Assembly: GCA_002455915.1 (NCBI GenBank) | Contig: DKLU01000334.1 | Coordinates: 1-9,944, forward strand | From: Chryseobacterium sp. UBA6632 | GTDB taxonomy: Bacteria; Bacteroidota; Bacteroidia; Flavobacteriales; Weeksellaceae | Direction of reading: 5' to 3' | Length of the DNA: 9,944 nt | Program-made: the position numbers and the translations under genes | Shown: positions 1 to 7,637 of the stretch, piece by piece | How positions within the stretch are numbered: position 1 is the first letter of the stretch | Layout of the letters: each line of letters opens with the position of its first letter | Notes under the pieces: generated by a model | What the model saw: only the letters and a program-made list of their open reading frames with translations | The model's database searches: none | Told to the model about the DNA's origin: nothing

Positions 1-54
1 AAAAAAATAATATTCAAAAGATCAATATTTATAAGGAAATTTAATTTTTTTTTA

Positions 55-91
55 AGCATTCTTTAAGAGCATTTTAATAGCATAAAAGCAT
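55..91. repeat. Four AGCAT direct repeats upstream of efflux operon
   Basis: The pentamer AGCAT occurs at 55-59, 68-72, 79-83 and 87-91, in otherwise A/T-rich DNA just ahead of the first efflux gene. Spacings between starts are 13, 11 and 8 nt, so the copies are not strictly phased. The sequence is seen directly. A role as a regulator-binding region is inference, and no recognised metal-sensor operator (MerR, CopY or Fur-like palindrome) is evident. Confidence 0.4.
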
Positions 92-96
92 TTTTG
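89..96 (+). promoter_or_regulatory. Possible -7 element of the efflux operon
   Basis: CATTTTTG matches the Bacteroidota -7 consensus TAnnTTTG at all fixed positions but the first. It lies 18 nt before the ATG at 115 and at the end of the AGCAT repeat cluster. No convincing TTG -33 element is seen in the A/T-rich DNA upstream, so this is a weak call. The leader would be very short. The stretch after it is A-rich, as is usual for initiation regions in this phylum, which lacks Shine-Dalgarno signals. Confidence 0.25.
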
Positions 97-114
97 TAAA
101 TTAAAAAGAAAAAA

Positions 115-1356
115 ATGAACAAAATTGCAGGGGTATTCATCGTCATTTACTCATTCGTGACGGCCCAACAGCAAATGTCTCTTTTGGATTGTGAAGAAGC
201 CTTTCAGAAGAATAATTTACAACTGCTTGCCGAACAGTACAACATTAATATGGCCGATGCAGATGTTTTGCAGGCCAAGATTTGGGAACTTCCGCAACTG
301 AGCGGCCAAATCAACGCTTATAATCCGGAAGACAAAAAAGTTTTTGATGTAGGCCACGCAAAAGGCGCACAAATAACACAACTGATTTACATGGGCGGCA
401 AAAAGAAAAATGAAATTGCTTTTGCCAAATCTAACAAGGAGCTTGCCCAGCTTCAGTTTTCTCAACTTCTTGTGGATCTGCGATCTGAGCTTCGTTCCAC
501 ATATTTTAACCTTTACTACGAAAAATTAAAACTTGAAAATACCGACAGGCAACTTGGGTATATGAATGATCTTTTGGCAGCATATAAGGTACAGTCTGCC
601 AAAGGAAATGTTTCTCTGAAAGATGAAGTTAGATTGCAAACCATTGTTATTCAGTTGAATAATGATAAAATAGGAATTAACAAAGATATTTTAGAACTTC
701 AACAAAGCCTTCAGGTACTAACAGGAGTCACCGATGATATTGAGCCACAACTTTCGGAAGCTGAAGCAAAGGAAACTTTAGCATTACAACCTTTTGGTGA
801 TGATGCTGAACTAAAAAAGAAAGCAATAGAAAACAATGCAGATTATCAATATAATTTAAAATTGATTGATAACAGCAAATTGTACGCTCAGTGGCAAAAA
901 TCTCTTAATGTTCCGGATTTGAATGTAGGAGCCGGATGGGATCAAAACGGAGGAACGTTTAAGAACGAGGTAAATTTAATGGTTGGGATTCCGTTGCCTT
1001 TATGGAAATCAAATAAGGGAAATGTGGAAAAGGCCAATTTCGCCATTCAGCAGAATCAAAAAAATGCAGATTTTCAAAGGCTTAATCTTGAAACGAAAGT
1101 TCAGGCGGCTTATAAAACCTGGAAATCTCAATACGATCAGCTTACCCAAATAAAATCTAACGATCTGAATAATATGGAACTGGTCTATAACGGAATGCTT
1201 ACAAACTTCCGAAAAGGAAATGTGAGCCTTATTGAATTTGCCGATTTCATGGATAGCTACCGAGAAGCTGCGCTTCAGATATACGACATGAAAAACGAAA
1301 TTATGCAATCTGCAGAACAATTAAATCAACTAGTACAAACGAAAATCTTCTATTAA
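115..1356 (+). CDS. TolC-family outer-membrane factor, CzcC-like
   Basis: This 413-residue protein is the outer-membrane exit duct of a tripartite metal efflux pump. Residues 1-18 form a Sec signal peptide (basic start, hydrophobic core, ending TAQ). Two outer-membrane efflux protein repeats follow, at about 22-205 and 225-410. Each is rich in long amphipathic helices (for example 104-200 and 300-400), as expected for the coiled-coil periplasmic barrel. The segment GIPLPLWKSNKGNVEKA (291-307) is the PLPL-x-x-x-N-x-G-N motif typical of the CzcC/CusC group. Length fits the family (about 400-450). It starts at the first ATG after an A-rich leader, and its stop is 2 nt before the adaptor's ATG, so the two are almost certainly co-transcribed. 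CzcC-type function is inferred from the motif plus the neighbouring RND genes. Substrate cannot be read from this subunit. Confidence 0.9.
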   Translation: MNKIAGVFIVIYSFVTAQQQMSLLDCEEAFQKNNLQLLAEQYNINMADADVLQAKIWELPQLSGQINAYNPEDKKVFDVGHAKGAQITQLIYMGGKKKNEIAFAKSNKELAQLQFSQLLVDLRSELRSTYFNLYYEKLKLENTDRQLGYMNDLLAAYKVQSAKGNVSLKDEVRLQTIVIQLNNDKIGINKDILELQQSLQVLTGVTDDIEPQLSEAEAKETLALQPFGDDAELKKKAIENNADYQYNLKLIDNSKLYAQWQKSLNVPDLNVGAGWDQNGGTFKNEVNLMVGIPLPLWKSNKGNVEKANFAIQQNQKNADFQRLNLETKVQAAYKTWKSQYDQLTQIKSNDLNNMELVYNGMLTNFRKGNVSLIEFADFMDSYREAALQIYDMKNEIMQSAEQLNQLVQTKIFY

Positions 1357-1358
1357 AC

Positions 1359-2444
1359 ATGAAAAATTATATAATACCAATAATGGTGGCTCTGTCTGTC
1401 TTATCTTGCTCAAAGAAAGAAGAAGATGCAAAACCACAGGCCAAAAAAGGTTTTGAATTAAGCAGTACCATGCTGAAATCAATAGATTTAGCAAAAGTTG
1501 AAAAAAAATATATAGAAGATGATTACAATTTTTACGGAAAAATTTCTGCCGATAAAAATAGTTATATCGATGTGTATCCGTTGGTAGGAGGAAATGTTTT
1601 AAGCGTAAATGCTGAATTGGGAGATTATGTGAAGAAAGGTCAGGTATTAGCAACTATCAGAAGTACGGAATTGGCAGAAGTGCAAAAAGATGTGAGCGAT
1701 GCAAGAACAGATTTGGTTGTTGCGCAAAATAATCTTCGTGTTGCCAAAGAATTATATGAAGGGAAATTAAATACCGAAAGAGATGTGCTGGAAGCCAAAA
1801 GCCAATTGCAGAAGGCTCAGGATCAAATGCAGAGAGCTAGCGCGGTGAGTACGGTTTATAATGTTAAAAAAGGAAATATTTACAGTGTGGTAGCGCCCAT
1901 TAGTGGATATATCGTTCAGAAAAACATCAATAAAGATATGCAGCTGAGAAGTGACAGAAGCGAAAATATCTTCGATGTTGCCAATACAACCAACGTTTGG
2001 GCAATCATGAATGTGAATGAATCTGATATTGATAAAATCAGTCTTGGAATGAAAGCTCAGGTTTCCACCTTATCTTATCCGGATAAAGTTTTTGATGGTA
2101 AAATTGATAAAATATTTAAAATTATCGATCCGGAAACCAATGCGATGCAGGCGAGAGTGGTGTTGGATAATCAAAACGGATTGTTGATTCCTGAAAGTAA
2201 AGCTACCATAAAAGTAACCAATTCTGAAAATGTGAAGGCACTTACGGTTCCTTCTAAAGCAGTGATTTTTGATGACAATAAAACTTTTGTGGTGATCTAC
2301 AACTCCCCGGCAGATGTAAAGGTGAGAGAAATAAAGGTCTTAAAGCAAGTGGGAGATACCACCTACATTGAAGATGGTTTGTCTGAAGGCGAGCAAGTGA
2401 TTACCAATAACCAATTATTGATCTATCGTTCTTTGAATAGTTAA
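1359..2444 (+). CDS. RND efflux periplasmic adaptor lipoprotein (HlyD/CzcB-type)
   Basis: This 361-residue membrane-fusion protein links an RND pump to the TolC-like duct. Residues 1-17 are a lipoprotein signal peptide with lipobox V-L-S-C and Cys17 as the lipidated residue. The usual adaptor architecture follows: the first half of the lipoyl/biotinyl-like domain (about 60-100, GGNVLSVNAELGDYVKKGQ), a short alpha-hairpin coiled coil (about 104-162), the second lipoyl half (about 173-205, APISGYI), a beta-barrel domain (about 208-290) and a membrane-proximal domain (about 292-357, ending GLSEGEQVITNN). No separate metal-binding N-terminal domain and no Met/His-rich tail are present. The charged stretch SKKEED directly after Cys17 resembles a Bacteroidota lipoprotein export signal, which would be odd for a periplasmic adaptor. 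The gene follows the TolC-like gene by 2 nt and is separated from the pump gene by 253 nt. Confidence 0.92.
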   Translation: MKNYIIPIMVALSVLSCSKKEEDAKPQAKKGFELSSTMLKSIDLAKVEKKYIEDDYNFYGKISADKNSYIDVYPLVGGNVLSVNAELGDYVKKGQVLATIRSTELAEVQKDVSDARTDLVVAQNNLRVAKELYEGKLNTERDVLEAKSQLQKAQDQMQRASAVSTVYNVKKGNIYSVVAPISGYIVQKNINKDMQLRSDRSENIFDVANTTNVWAIMNVNESDIDKISLGMKAQVSTLSYPDKVFDGKIDKIFKIIDPETNAMQARVVLDNQNGLLIPESKATIKVTNSENVKALTVPSKAVIFDDNKTFVVIYNSPADVKVREIKVLKQVGDTTYIEDGLSEGEQVITNNQLLIYRSLNS

Positions 2445-2455
2445 AATTTTATTTA

Positions 2456-2552
2456 AACCATAAAGATTTTGATTAAGAAGTTAAATATTCATCTTACAAC
2501 ATTCGTTTACGAATTCCTTTAATTCTTAACTCTTTAAATATCCTTAATGGTT
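2456..2552. repeat. Imperfect ~97-bp inverted repeat with central hairpin
   Basis: The outer arms AACCATAAAG (2456-2465) and CTTAATGGTT (2543-2552) are reverse complements at 9 of 10 positions. Further in, a partly matching AAGAAGTTAA on the left pairs loosely with CTTAACTCTT on the right. The centre is a perfect 6-bp hairpin, ATTCGT-TT-ACGAAT (2501-2514), almost exactly midway between the outer arms. The layout is that of a degenerate palindromic intergenic element. Whether it is multicopy in the genome cannot be judged from this window. Confidence 0.55.
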
Positions 2553-2585
2553 CAAAAATGAGAATTCTTTGTTAAGTGAAACGCC

Positions 2586-2640
2586 TTTGTGAACTTAAAA
2601 GCATAAAGTTTGTTAAAAAAATCTTTGTGCCCTTTGCGTT
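2586..2640. repeat. CTTTGTG/CTTTGCG short-repeat tract
   Basis: CTTTGTG occurs at about 2585 and 2623 and is followed by CTTTGCG at about 2632, with runs of A between them. Read on the minus strand this gives a GCAAAG, CACAAAG, CACAAAG series. It resembles degenerate CAAAG-rich intergenic repeats that I associate with flavobacterial genomes. The resemblance is from memory rather than from a search. It has no coding potential. Confidence 0.4.
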
Positions 2641-2697
2641 AAAAAACAATAGAAAAAACAAATTCAACGGCTTTTTTAGGTCATCAAAAAATCTATC

Positions 2698-5600
2698 ATG
2701 AATAAATTCATTAAAAATATAATTGCTTTCTCGTTAAAAAACAAAGCATTTACCTTTATTTGGGTAGCGATTTTGGCGGTTGCAGGATGTATTAGCTTCA
2801 AAAATATGCCTATTGAAGCTTTTCCCGATGTTACCAATACCCAGATTGTAATCATTACCCAATGGAACGGGCGAAGCGCTGAAGAAGTAGAGCGTTTCGT
2901 GACCACGCCCATTGAGTTAGCTATGAGTCCGGTTCAAAAGAAAACCAGTGTGCGAAGTACCACGATGTTTGGGCTTTCCATTGTTAAAATTCTTTTTGAT
3001 GATGGGGTGGACGACACTTTTGCCAGAAATCAGGTCAATAACCAATTACGAACTGTCAGCCTTCCTGATGAAGTAGACCCTGAAGTGCAGCCACCCTACG
3101 GACCCACCGGAGAGATCTTCCGATATACTTTGCAGAGTAAAACAAAAGATTCCAGAGAATTATTAACCTTACAAAACTGGGTGGTCGATCGTGCGTTGAG
3201 AGGCGTTCCTGGGGTTGCCGATATCAACGTTTTCGGAGGTCAGGATAAAGTTTTTGAATTAAGTATTGATCCGAGAGCGTTGGATAAATACAATTTAACG
3301 CCGCTTCAGGTATACGATGCAGTCGGAAAAAGTAACTTAAATGTTGGTGGGGATGTTATCGAGAAAAACGGACAGGCGTACGTGGTTCGTGGAATTGGTT
3401 TGGTAAAATCCATCAGCGATATTGAAAATATTACGATTCATAACGATAACGGAAACCCAATCTTAGTAAAAAATGTGGCTCAGGTACACGAAGGCGAAAG
3501 ACCAAGAGTAGGGCAGGCGGGATTAAACAATCAGGATGATACCGTTGAAGGTATTGTCGTGATGAGAAAAGGCGAAAACCCTCGTGAAGTTTTGGTAAAT
3601 GTTAAGGCTAAAATTAAAGAGCTTAACGAAAAGATTCTTCCGAAAGATGTGAAAATGGTTACTTTCTATGATCGTGATAATTTAATGGATTTCACGACGG
3701 AGACGGTAATGCACAATTTATTAGAAGGAATTATCTTAGTTACGGTAATCGTTTTGATCTTCATGGCAGACTGGCGAACAACGCTGATTGTTTCCATCAT
3801 CATTCCGCTATCCTTATTATTTGCATTTTTATGTTTGAAAATGGCAGGGATGAGTGCCAACTTATTGTCTCTGGGAGCAGTTGACTTTGGTATCATCATC
3901 GATGGAGCCGTCGTAATGGTGGAAGGACTCTTCGTAATGCTCGACCACAAAGCGATTAAGTACGGACAGGAAAAGTTCAATAAAATGGCGAAAGGTGGCT
4001 GGATCAAGCAAACGGGAACCGGTCTTGGTAAAGCGATTTTCTTTTCAAAATTAATTATCATTACTTCGTTAATTCCGATTTTCTCGTTCCAAAAAGTAGA
4101 AGGAAAAATGTTTTCACCATTAGCATTCACGTTAGGATTTGCATTAATGGGCGCGTTGATCTTTACTTTAACTTTGGTTCCGGTGCTTTCGCACATCCTA
4201 TTAAATAAGAATGTTAAAGAAAAAAATAATCCTTTCGTTAATTTCTGGGACAGAATTGTGTTGAAAGGTTTCAATTTTACATTCAAACATAAAAAATTAA
4301 GCTTAATAGTTTCGCTGGCTTTCCTTGGAGTGACTTTATTTTCAGGAAAATTCTTAGGAACGGAATTTTTACCACAATTAAATGAAGGTTCACTTTGGAT
4401 TACCGCAGAAATGCCGATGAGTTCTTCATTAAAAGAATCTTTGAAAACGGCAAATCTTCTTAAAAAAGATATTATGAGCTTTTCAGAAGTTACCGATGTG
4501 CTGGCTCAAACCGGTCGAAGTAATGACGGAACCGACCCAAACGGATTTGGATTTGTTCAGTTTGCGGTGAATCTTCAGCCTAAAGATCAATGGAAACGAA
4601 AGATCACGTATGAAGAATTGATTGAAGAAATTGATAAAAAACTGAGAACCTATCAGGGAATCACATTCAATTATTCTCAGCCGATTTCCGATAACGTAGC
4701 GGAAGCAGTAGCAGGTTTCAAGGCAGAAAACGGAATTAAAATTTATGGAGATAATCTCCAGACTTTAGATATTCTTGCTGAAAAAGTTTTGAAAGAAGTA
4801 AAAGATGTTAAAGGTGTAAAAGATGCCGGAATCATTAAAAATATCGGTCAGCCGGAGGTAAATGTAGTTTGGGACAGAGATAAAATGGCGGCTTATGGGG
4901 TGATGCCAGAAGATGCACAAACGGTTCTTGAAATGGCTTTCGGAGGAAAAACTGCTTCTGAAATGTATGATGGAGAAAGGAAATTCCCGATTAGACTTCG
5001 TTATTCTCAGGAATATAGAAAAGATGAAAACGATATTGCTTCATTGATGGTTCCAACACAGGACGGCACGCAAATTCCTTTGAGAGAGATCGGAAGCATT
5101 GTAAAAGATAACGGAGCGGCGTTTATTTATCGTGATGATATTAAAAGGTATATCGGAATTAAATTCTCAATTCGTGACCGAGATTTGGGAAGTACGATTG
5201 CGGATGCTCAAAAAGCAGTTTCAAAATTAGATCTTCCGGATGGGTACTCTATCGGATGGACGGGTCAGTTTGAAAATCAGCAGAGAGCTTCAAAACGTTT
5301 GGCACAAGTTGTTCCCATCAGTATTTTAGGAATTTTCTTCCTTTTATTTATCCTTTTCGGAAACATGAAAGACTCTCTTTTGGTATTGGCAAATGTACCG
5401 TTTGCTTTAATAGGAGGAATTATCGCGTTACATGTTACAGGCATTAACTTCGGAATTTCTGCCGGAGTGGGAATGATCGCCCTTCTCGGGATTTGTATTC
5501 AAAATGGGGTAATTCTTATTACGGAGTTTCACCAAAACGTCAAGAACGGCCAAAGTTTAGATGAAGCGATATTGCATGGAGTGAAATCAAGAACGCGACC

Positions 5601-5796
5601 TGTTATTATGACTGCCTTAATGGCTTCCATTGGTTTGATGCCGGCGGCGCTATCAACAGGTATCGGTTCAGAATCTCAAAAACCATTGGCCATTGTGATT
5701 ATCGGAGGATTAATTACGGCAACGGTTCTTACTTTATTAATTTTCCCGATTATCTTCTGGATCTTCAATAGAACCAAGAAATCGCAGCAAATTTAA
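2698..5796 (+). CDS. czcA: CzcA-type heavy-metal efflux RND pump
   Basis: This 1032-residue inner-membrane proton/metal antiporter drives export through the adaptor and TolC-like duct. Topology is classic RND: TM1 at about 14-34, a large periplasmic loop to about 338, TM2-TM6 at about 340-500, TM7 at about 532-552, a second periplasmic loop to about 868, and TM8-TM12 to about 1022. The N-terminal PIEAFPDVTNTQI (38-50) is a heavy-metal RND hallmark. TM4 carries DFGIIIDGAVVMVE with Asp396, Asp402 and Glu409. The spacing is identical to the proton-relay D402/D408/E415 of Cupriavidus CzcA, which favours divalent cations over the monovalent CusA pattern. The exact metal is not determinable. An in-frame TAG at 2677 limits the start to the ATG at 2698. 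No frameshift is seen and length is normal. Confidence 0.95.
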   Translation: MNKFIKNIIAFSLKNKAFTFIWVAILAVAGCISFKNMPIEAFPDVTNTQIVIITQWNGRSAEEVERFVTTPIELAMSPVQKKTSVRSTTMFGLSIVKILFDDGVDDTFARNQVNNQLRTVSLPDEVDPEVQPPYGPTGEIFRYTLQSKTKDSRELLTLQNWVVDRALRGVPGVADINVFGGQDKVFELSIDPRALDKYNLTPLQVYDAVGKSNLNVGGDVIEKNGQAYVVRGIGLVKSISDIENITIHNDNGNPILVKNVAQVHEGERPRVGQAGLNNQDDTVEGIVVMRKGENPREVLVNVKAKIKELNEKILPKDVKMVTFYDRDNLMDFTTETVMHNLLEGIILVTVIVLIFMADWRTTLIVSIIIPLSLLFAFLCLKMAGMSANLLSLGAVDFGIIIDGAVVMVEGLFVMLDHKAIKYGQEKFNKMAKGGWIKQTGTGLGKAIFFSKLIIITSLIPIFSFQKVEGKMFSPLAFTLGFALMGALIFTLTLVPVLSHILLNKNVKEKNNPFVNFWDRIVLKGFNFTFKHKKLSLIVSLAFLGVTLFSGKFLGTEFLPQLNEGSLWITAEMPMSSSLKESLKTANLLKKDIMSFSEVTDVLAQTGRSNDGTDPNGFGFVQFAVNLQPKDQWKRKITYEELIEEIDKKLRTYQGITFNYSQPISDNVAEAVAGFKAENGIKIYGDNLQTLDILAEKVLKEVKDVKGVKDAGIIKNIGQPEVNVVWDRDKMAAYGVMPEDAQTVLEMAFGGKTASEMYDGERKFPIRLRYSQEYRKDENDIASLMVPTQDGTQIPLREIGSIVKDNGAAFIYRDDIKRYIGIKFSIRDRDLGSTIADAQKAVSKLDLPDGYSIGWTGQFENQQRASKRLAQVVPISILGIFFLLFILFGNMKDSLLVLANVPFALIGGIIALHVTGINFGISAGVGMIALLGICIQNGVILITEFHQNVKNGQSLDEAILHGVKSRTRPVIMTALMASIGLMPAALSTGIGSESQKPLAIVIIGGLITATVLTLLIFPIIFWIFNRTKKSQQI

Positions 5797-5819
5797 TTAT
5801 TCTTTCATTTTATATATTA

Positions 5820-5854
5820 AAGAATCGAGGAAAACAGAGTTTTCCTCGATTCTT
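5820..5854. terminator. Bidirectional hairpin terminator between convergent genes
   Basis: A perfect 16-bp stem runs from 5820-5835 to 5839-5854 with the 3-nt loop AGA, 23 nt after the pump gene stop and 25 nt before the stop of the convergent lipoprotein gene. The arms are AAGAATCGAGGAAAAC and GTTTTCCTCGATTCTT. U-tracts are modest on both sides (TTCATTATT on plus, TTTAATATAT on minus), but stem strength and position make a shared terminator the natural reading. Confidence 0.8.
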
Positions 5855-5879
5855 CATTATTGAATAAAATACTATGAGT

Positions 5880-7379
5880 TTAAAATCCTAATCCCACAGC
5901 AAAAGCTTTTACAGTATTGGGGTAGTCAGAAACCGAAGTTGCAGTTCCTGTTGTTGTATTAATAGTATAAAGTCTGGTTGATGAGCCCACCGAAGCCATC
6001 AAATAGGCTTTCTGGCTCATACTTCCGATATCAAAACCATTCGCAGAAGTAATATTGATACCTAAAGAGCCTGTCTCTACCAAAGTTCCATTGTTAGGAG
6101 GGTTTTGTTGATACAATTTATCGGAATTATGATCAATCACAAATAATGTTGTGCTTGTTGTTCCTGCAAAATTATTGGTGTAAGCTGCTGCACTTAGCAT
6201 AGCTCCCACTGGATTTATTGCTGAGTCTACTGCTGTAATTCCTCCTGTAATAGGATCTAAACGAAGATTTTGTCCGCTATTGCTTACAATGCGTATCTTA
6301 TCAACCGAGGGATTAAAATCAAACCCAAAATCTGTTCCGGAAAGCAATGTCGAGAAAGGAGAGGATCCCACGGCAGTCGCGACTCCCGTTCCTAAATTGA
6401 TGGTGTATAGTCTGCTGGAACTTCCCAAAGCATATAACTGTCCGTTCACAGGACGGAAATCTATTCCTAATATATTCTCACCGCTCTGTAATCCTGCTAC
6501 TGTTTTAGAAATGGGCATTGGATTATTTGGATTAAATATTTGAAGATTATTAGAATTATCAATAGCGTATGCCACAGGTTCTGTAGGAATCGCCAGATCG
6601 ATAATTGCTTGTTGAAGAGATCCGATGTGGGTTGTTTTTCCATTATTTAAATCTAATAAATGCAGTTTATCACTTAATGCTAATAAAGCTACACTGTTGT
6701 CGTGTTTAATATCAAAAGCAGCTTGCCCGCTAAAATTAGCTCCAAGGTTTCCCACTTCTACCAAAATTCCGTTGTTTGGAGGATCTTGTTTAAATAATTT
6801 TCCTAATGCAGGATCTATATCATACAATATTGTTGTGGAAGCCCCTGCTTTGCTATTGGTATAAGCAACTCCGGTAATGGATGGACTTCCTGTTCCGTTT
6901 ATATTGGTATCAGTTCCTGCAATTGCTCCTGTTTCGGGGTGCAAACGAAGATTTTGCCCGGTATTGCTTACCATACGTATTCTATCAACCGTAGGGTTGA
7001 AGTCGATAGATGCTATCGTTCCCGAAATCGAAGGTGAAAATGCTGTGGAACTTACTGCTCTTGCCGAAGCATTAGAGGTATTAATTATATAAAGCTTACT
7101 CGCATTTGATAGTGCATATAGCTCTCCGGTAGCAGGCCTGAAATCAATACTTAATAATTTTTCTCCAGAAGAGACTCCCGTAACTGCTGTTTTAGTAGCA
7201 AACATTTTTGGATTGTTCGAGTTGAAATACACCAGCTCATTCATTGAAGTTAGTCCGTAAACCATGAGATCTGGTCCCTGAATCATATTATCTGGCATAT
7301 TATAATCATCAGAATCATTGCACGAAAGAAATGCGGTAAAGACAAATAATCCCATACAGATGTGTAATAGTTTTCTCAT
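5880..7379 (-). CDS. DUF4394-like lipoprotein with two tandem repeats
   Basis: This is a 499-residue protein of unknown function. Residues 1-20 are a lipoprotein signal peptide with lipobox F-L-S-C and Cys20 as the lipidated residue, followed by the acidic NDSDDY. The mature part is two tandem copies of a beta-rich unit offset by about 228 residues. Each copy has GE-x-x-L-x-IDFRP-x-x-G-x-LYAL (72-90 and 300-318), then DFNP-x-VD-x-IR-x-VSN-x-GQNLRL (126-146 and 354-374), then PPNNG-x-LVE-x-G-x-LG (200-213 and 427-440). These motifs match what I know of the DUF4394 family, whose YAL, FNP-x-VDR-IR and GQN-x-R-x-x-P words recur in bacterial secreted proteins. A beta-propeller-like fold is inference. 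There is no catalytic motif, anchor domain or type IX sorting tail. The ATG at 7379 gives a complete signal peptide. The gene stands alone between convergent and divergent neighbours. Confidence 0.85.
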   Translation of the reverse strand: MRKLLHICMGLFVFTAFLSCNDSDDYNMPDNMIQGPDLMVYGLTSMNELVYFNSNNPKMFATKTAVTGVSSGEKLLSIDFRPATGELYALSNASKLYIINTSNASARAVSSTAFSPSISGTIASIDFNPTVDRIRMVSNTGQNLRLHPETGAIAGTDTNINGTGSPSITGVAYTNSKAGASTTILYDIDPALGKLFKQDPPNNGILVEVGNLGANFSGQAAFDIKHDNSVALLALSDKLHLLDLNNGKTTHIGSLQQAIIDLAIPTEPVAYAIDNSNNLQIFNPNNPMPISKTVAGLQSGENILGIDFRPVNGQLYALGSSSRLYTINLGTGVATAVGSSPFSTLLSGTDFGFDFNPSVDKIRIVSNSGQNLRLDPITGGITAVDSAINPVGAMLSAAAYTNNFAGTTSTTLFVIDHNSDKLYQQNPPNNGTLVETGSLGINITSANGFDIGSMSQKAYLMASVGSSTRLYTINTTTGTATSVSDYPNTVKAFAVGLGF

Positions 7380-7553
7380 AATATTTATTTTATTGGTTGT
7401 TCATATATGTACGAGATCAGAATTGTTTTGGATTTCTAACAGTTAATAATTATTCAGAAATCTTTTAACTGGCTATTGTATTAACAGCTAATGACATAGT
7501 TTGTATTTTTCATAAAAGGTTTTACAAAGATTTTCTTAATCAAGAAATTTGTG

Positions 7554-7561
7554 TAAATTTG
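7554..7561 (+). promoter_or_regulatory. Possible distal tuf promoter (-7 element)
   Basis: TAAATTTG is a full match to the Bacteroidota -7 consensus TAnnTTTG, but no TTG at about -33 is evident. The 6-bp inverted repeat TTTCTT-AATC-AAGAAA at 7532-7547 covers the place where the -33 contact would lie, so an operator is conceivable. Transcription from here would give tuf a leader of about 140 nt. Confidence 0.4.
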
Positions 7562-7637
7562 CAGTCTCAATACTTGAAATATGCGGTTTGTACTTCATGG
7601 AATATAAATATTGAAACTTTTTTTTAATAAAAAGGTT

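Larger units (their letters stand above)
2445..2697. other. Non-coding intergenic spacer inside the efflux operon
   Basis: This 253-nt gap separates the adaptor and pump genes, which are often nearly contiguous in czcCBA-type operons. I see no ORF of note in it. It holds an imperfect palindrome (2456-2552) and then a tract with repeated CTTTGTG/CTTTGCG words (about 2586-2640). No good TAnnTTTG promoter was found: AATCTTTG at 2620-2627 matches all but the first fixed base, but has no TTG at suitable spacing. The pump gene could be reached by readthrough or by an unrecognised internal promoter. Confidence 0.7.

Noticed and set aside
1..54. Possible tail of an upstream gene
   Set aside because: The A/T-rich stretch has no open reading frame of useful length and no recognisable protein segment. 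It looks like intergenic DNA.
3666..4286. 206-codon open frame on the minus strand inside the pump gene
   Set aside because: It is the antisense shadow of the TM2-TM7 region of czcA. It has no promoter, signal or recognisable family, and the plus-strand reading is a conserved RND pump.
2698..5796. Copper/silver CusA assignment for the pump
   Set aside because: TM4 reads DFGIIIDGAVVMVE, with acidic residues spaced as in divalent-metal CzcA, not the alanine-rich pattern I associate with the CusA type.
6280..7092. Plus-strand open frames of 71-87 codons across the lipoprotein gene
   Set aside because: They are antisense to repeated, compositionally biased parts of the DUF4394-like gene and show no protein-like features.
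7440..7471. CAGTTAA/TTAACTG inverted repeat upstream of the lipoprotein gene
   Set aside because: It is only 7 bp per arm with an 18-nt A/T-rich spacer. This is readily expected by chance, and it has no promoter to anchor it.
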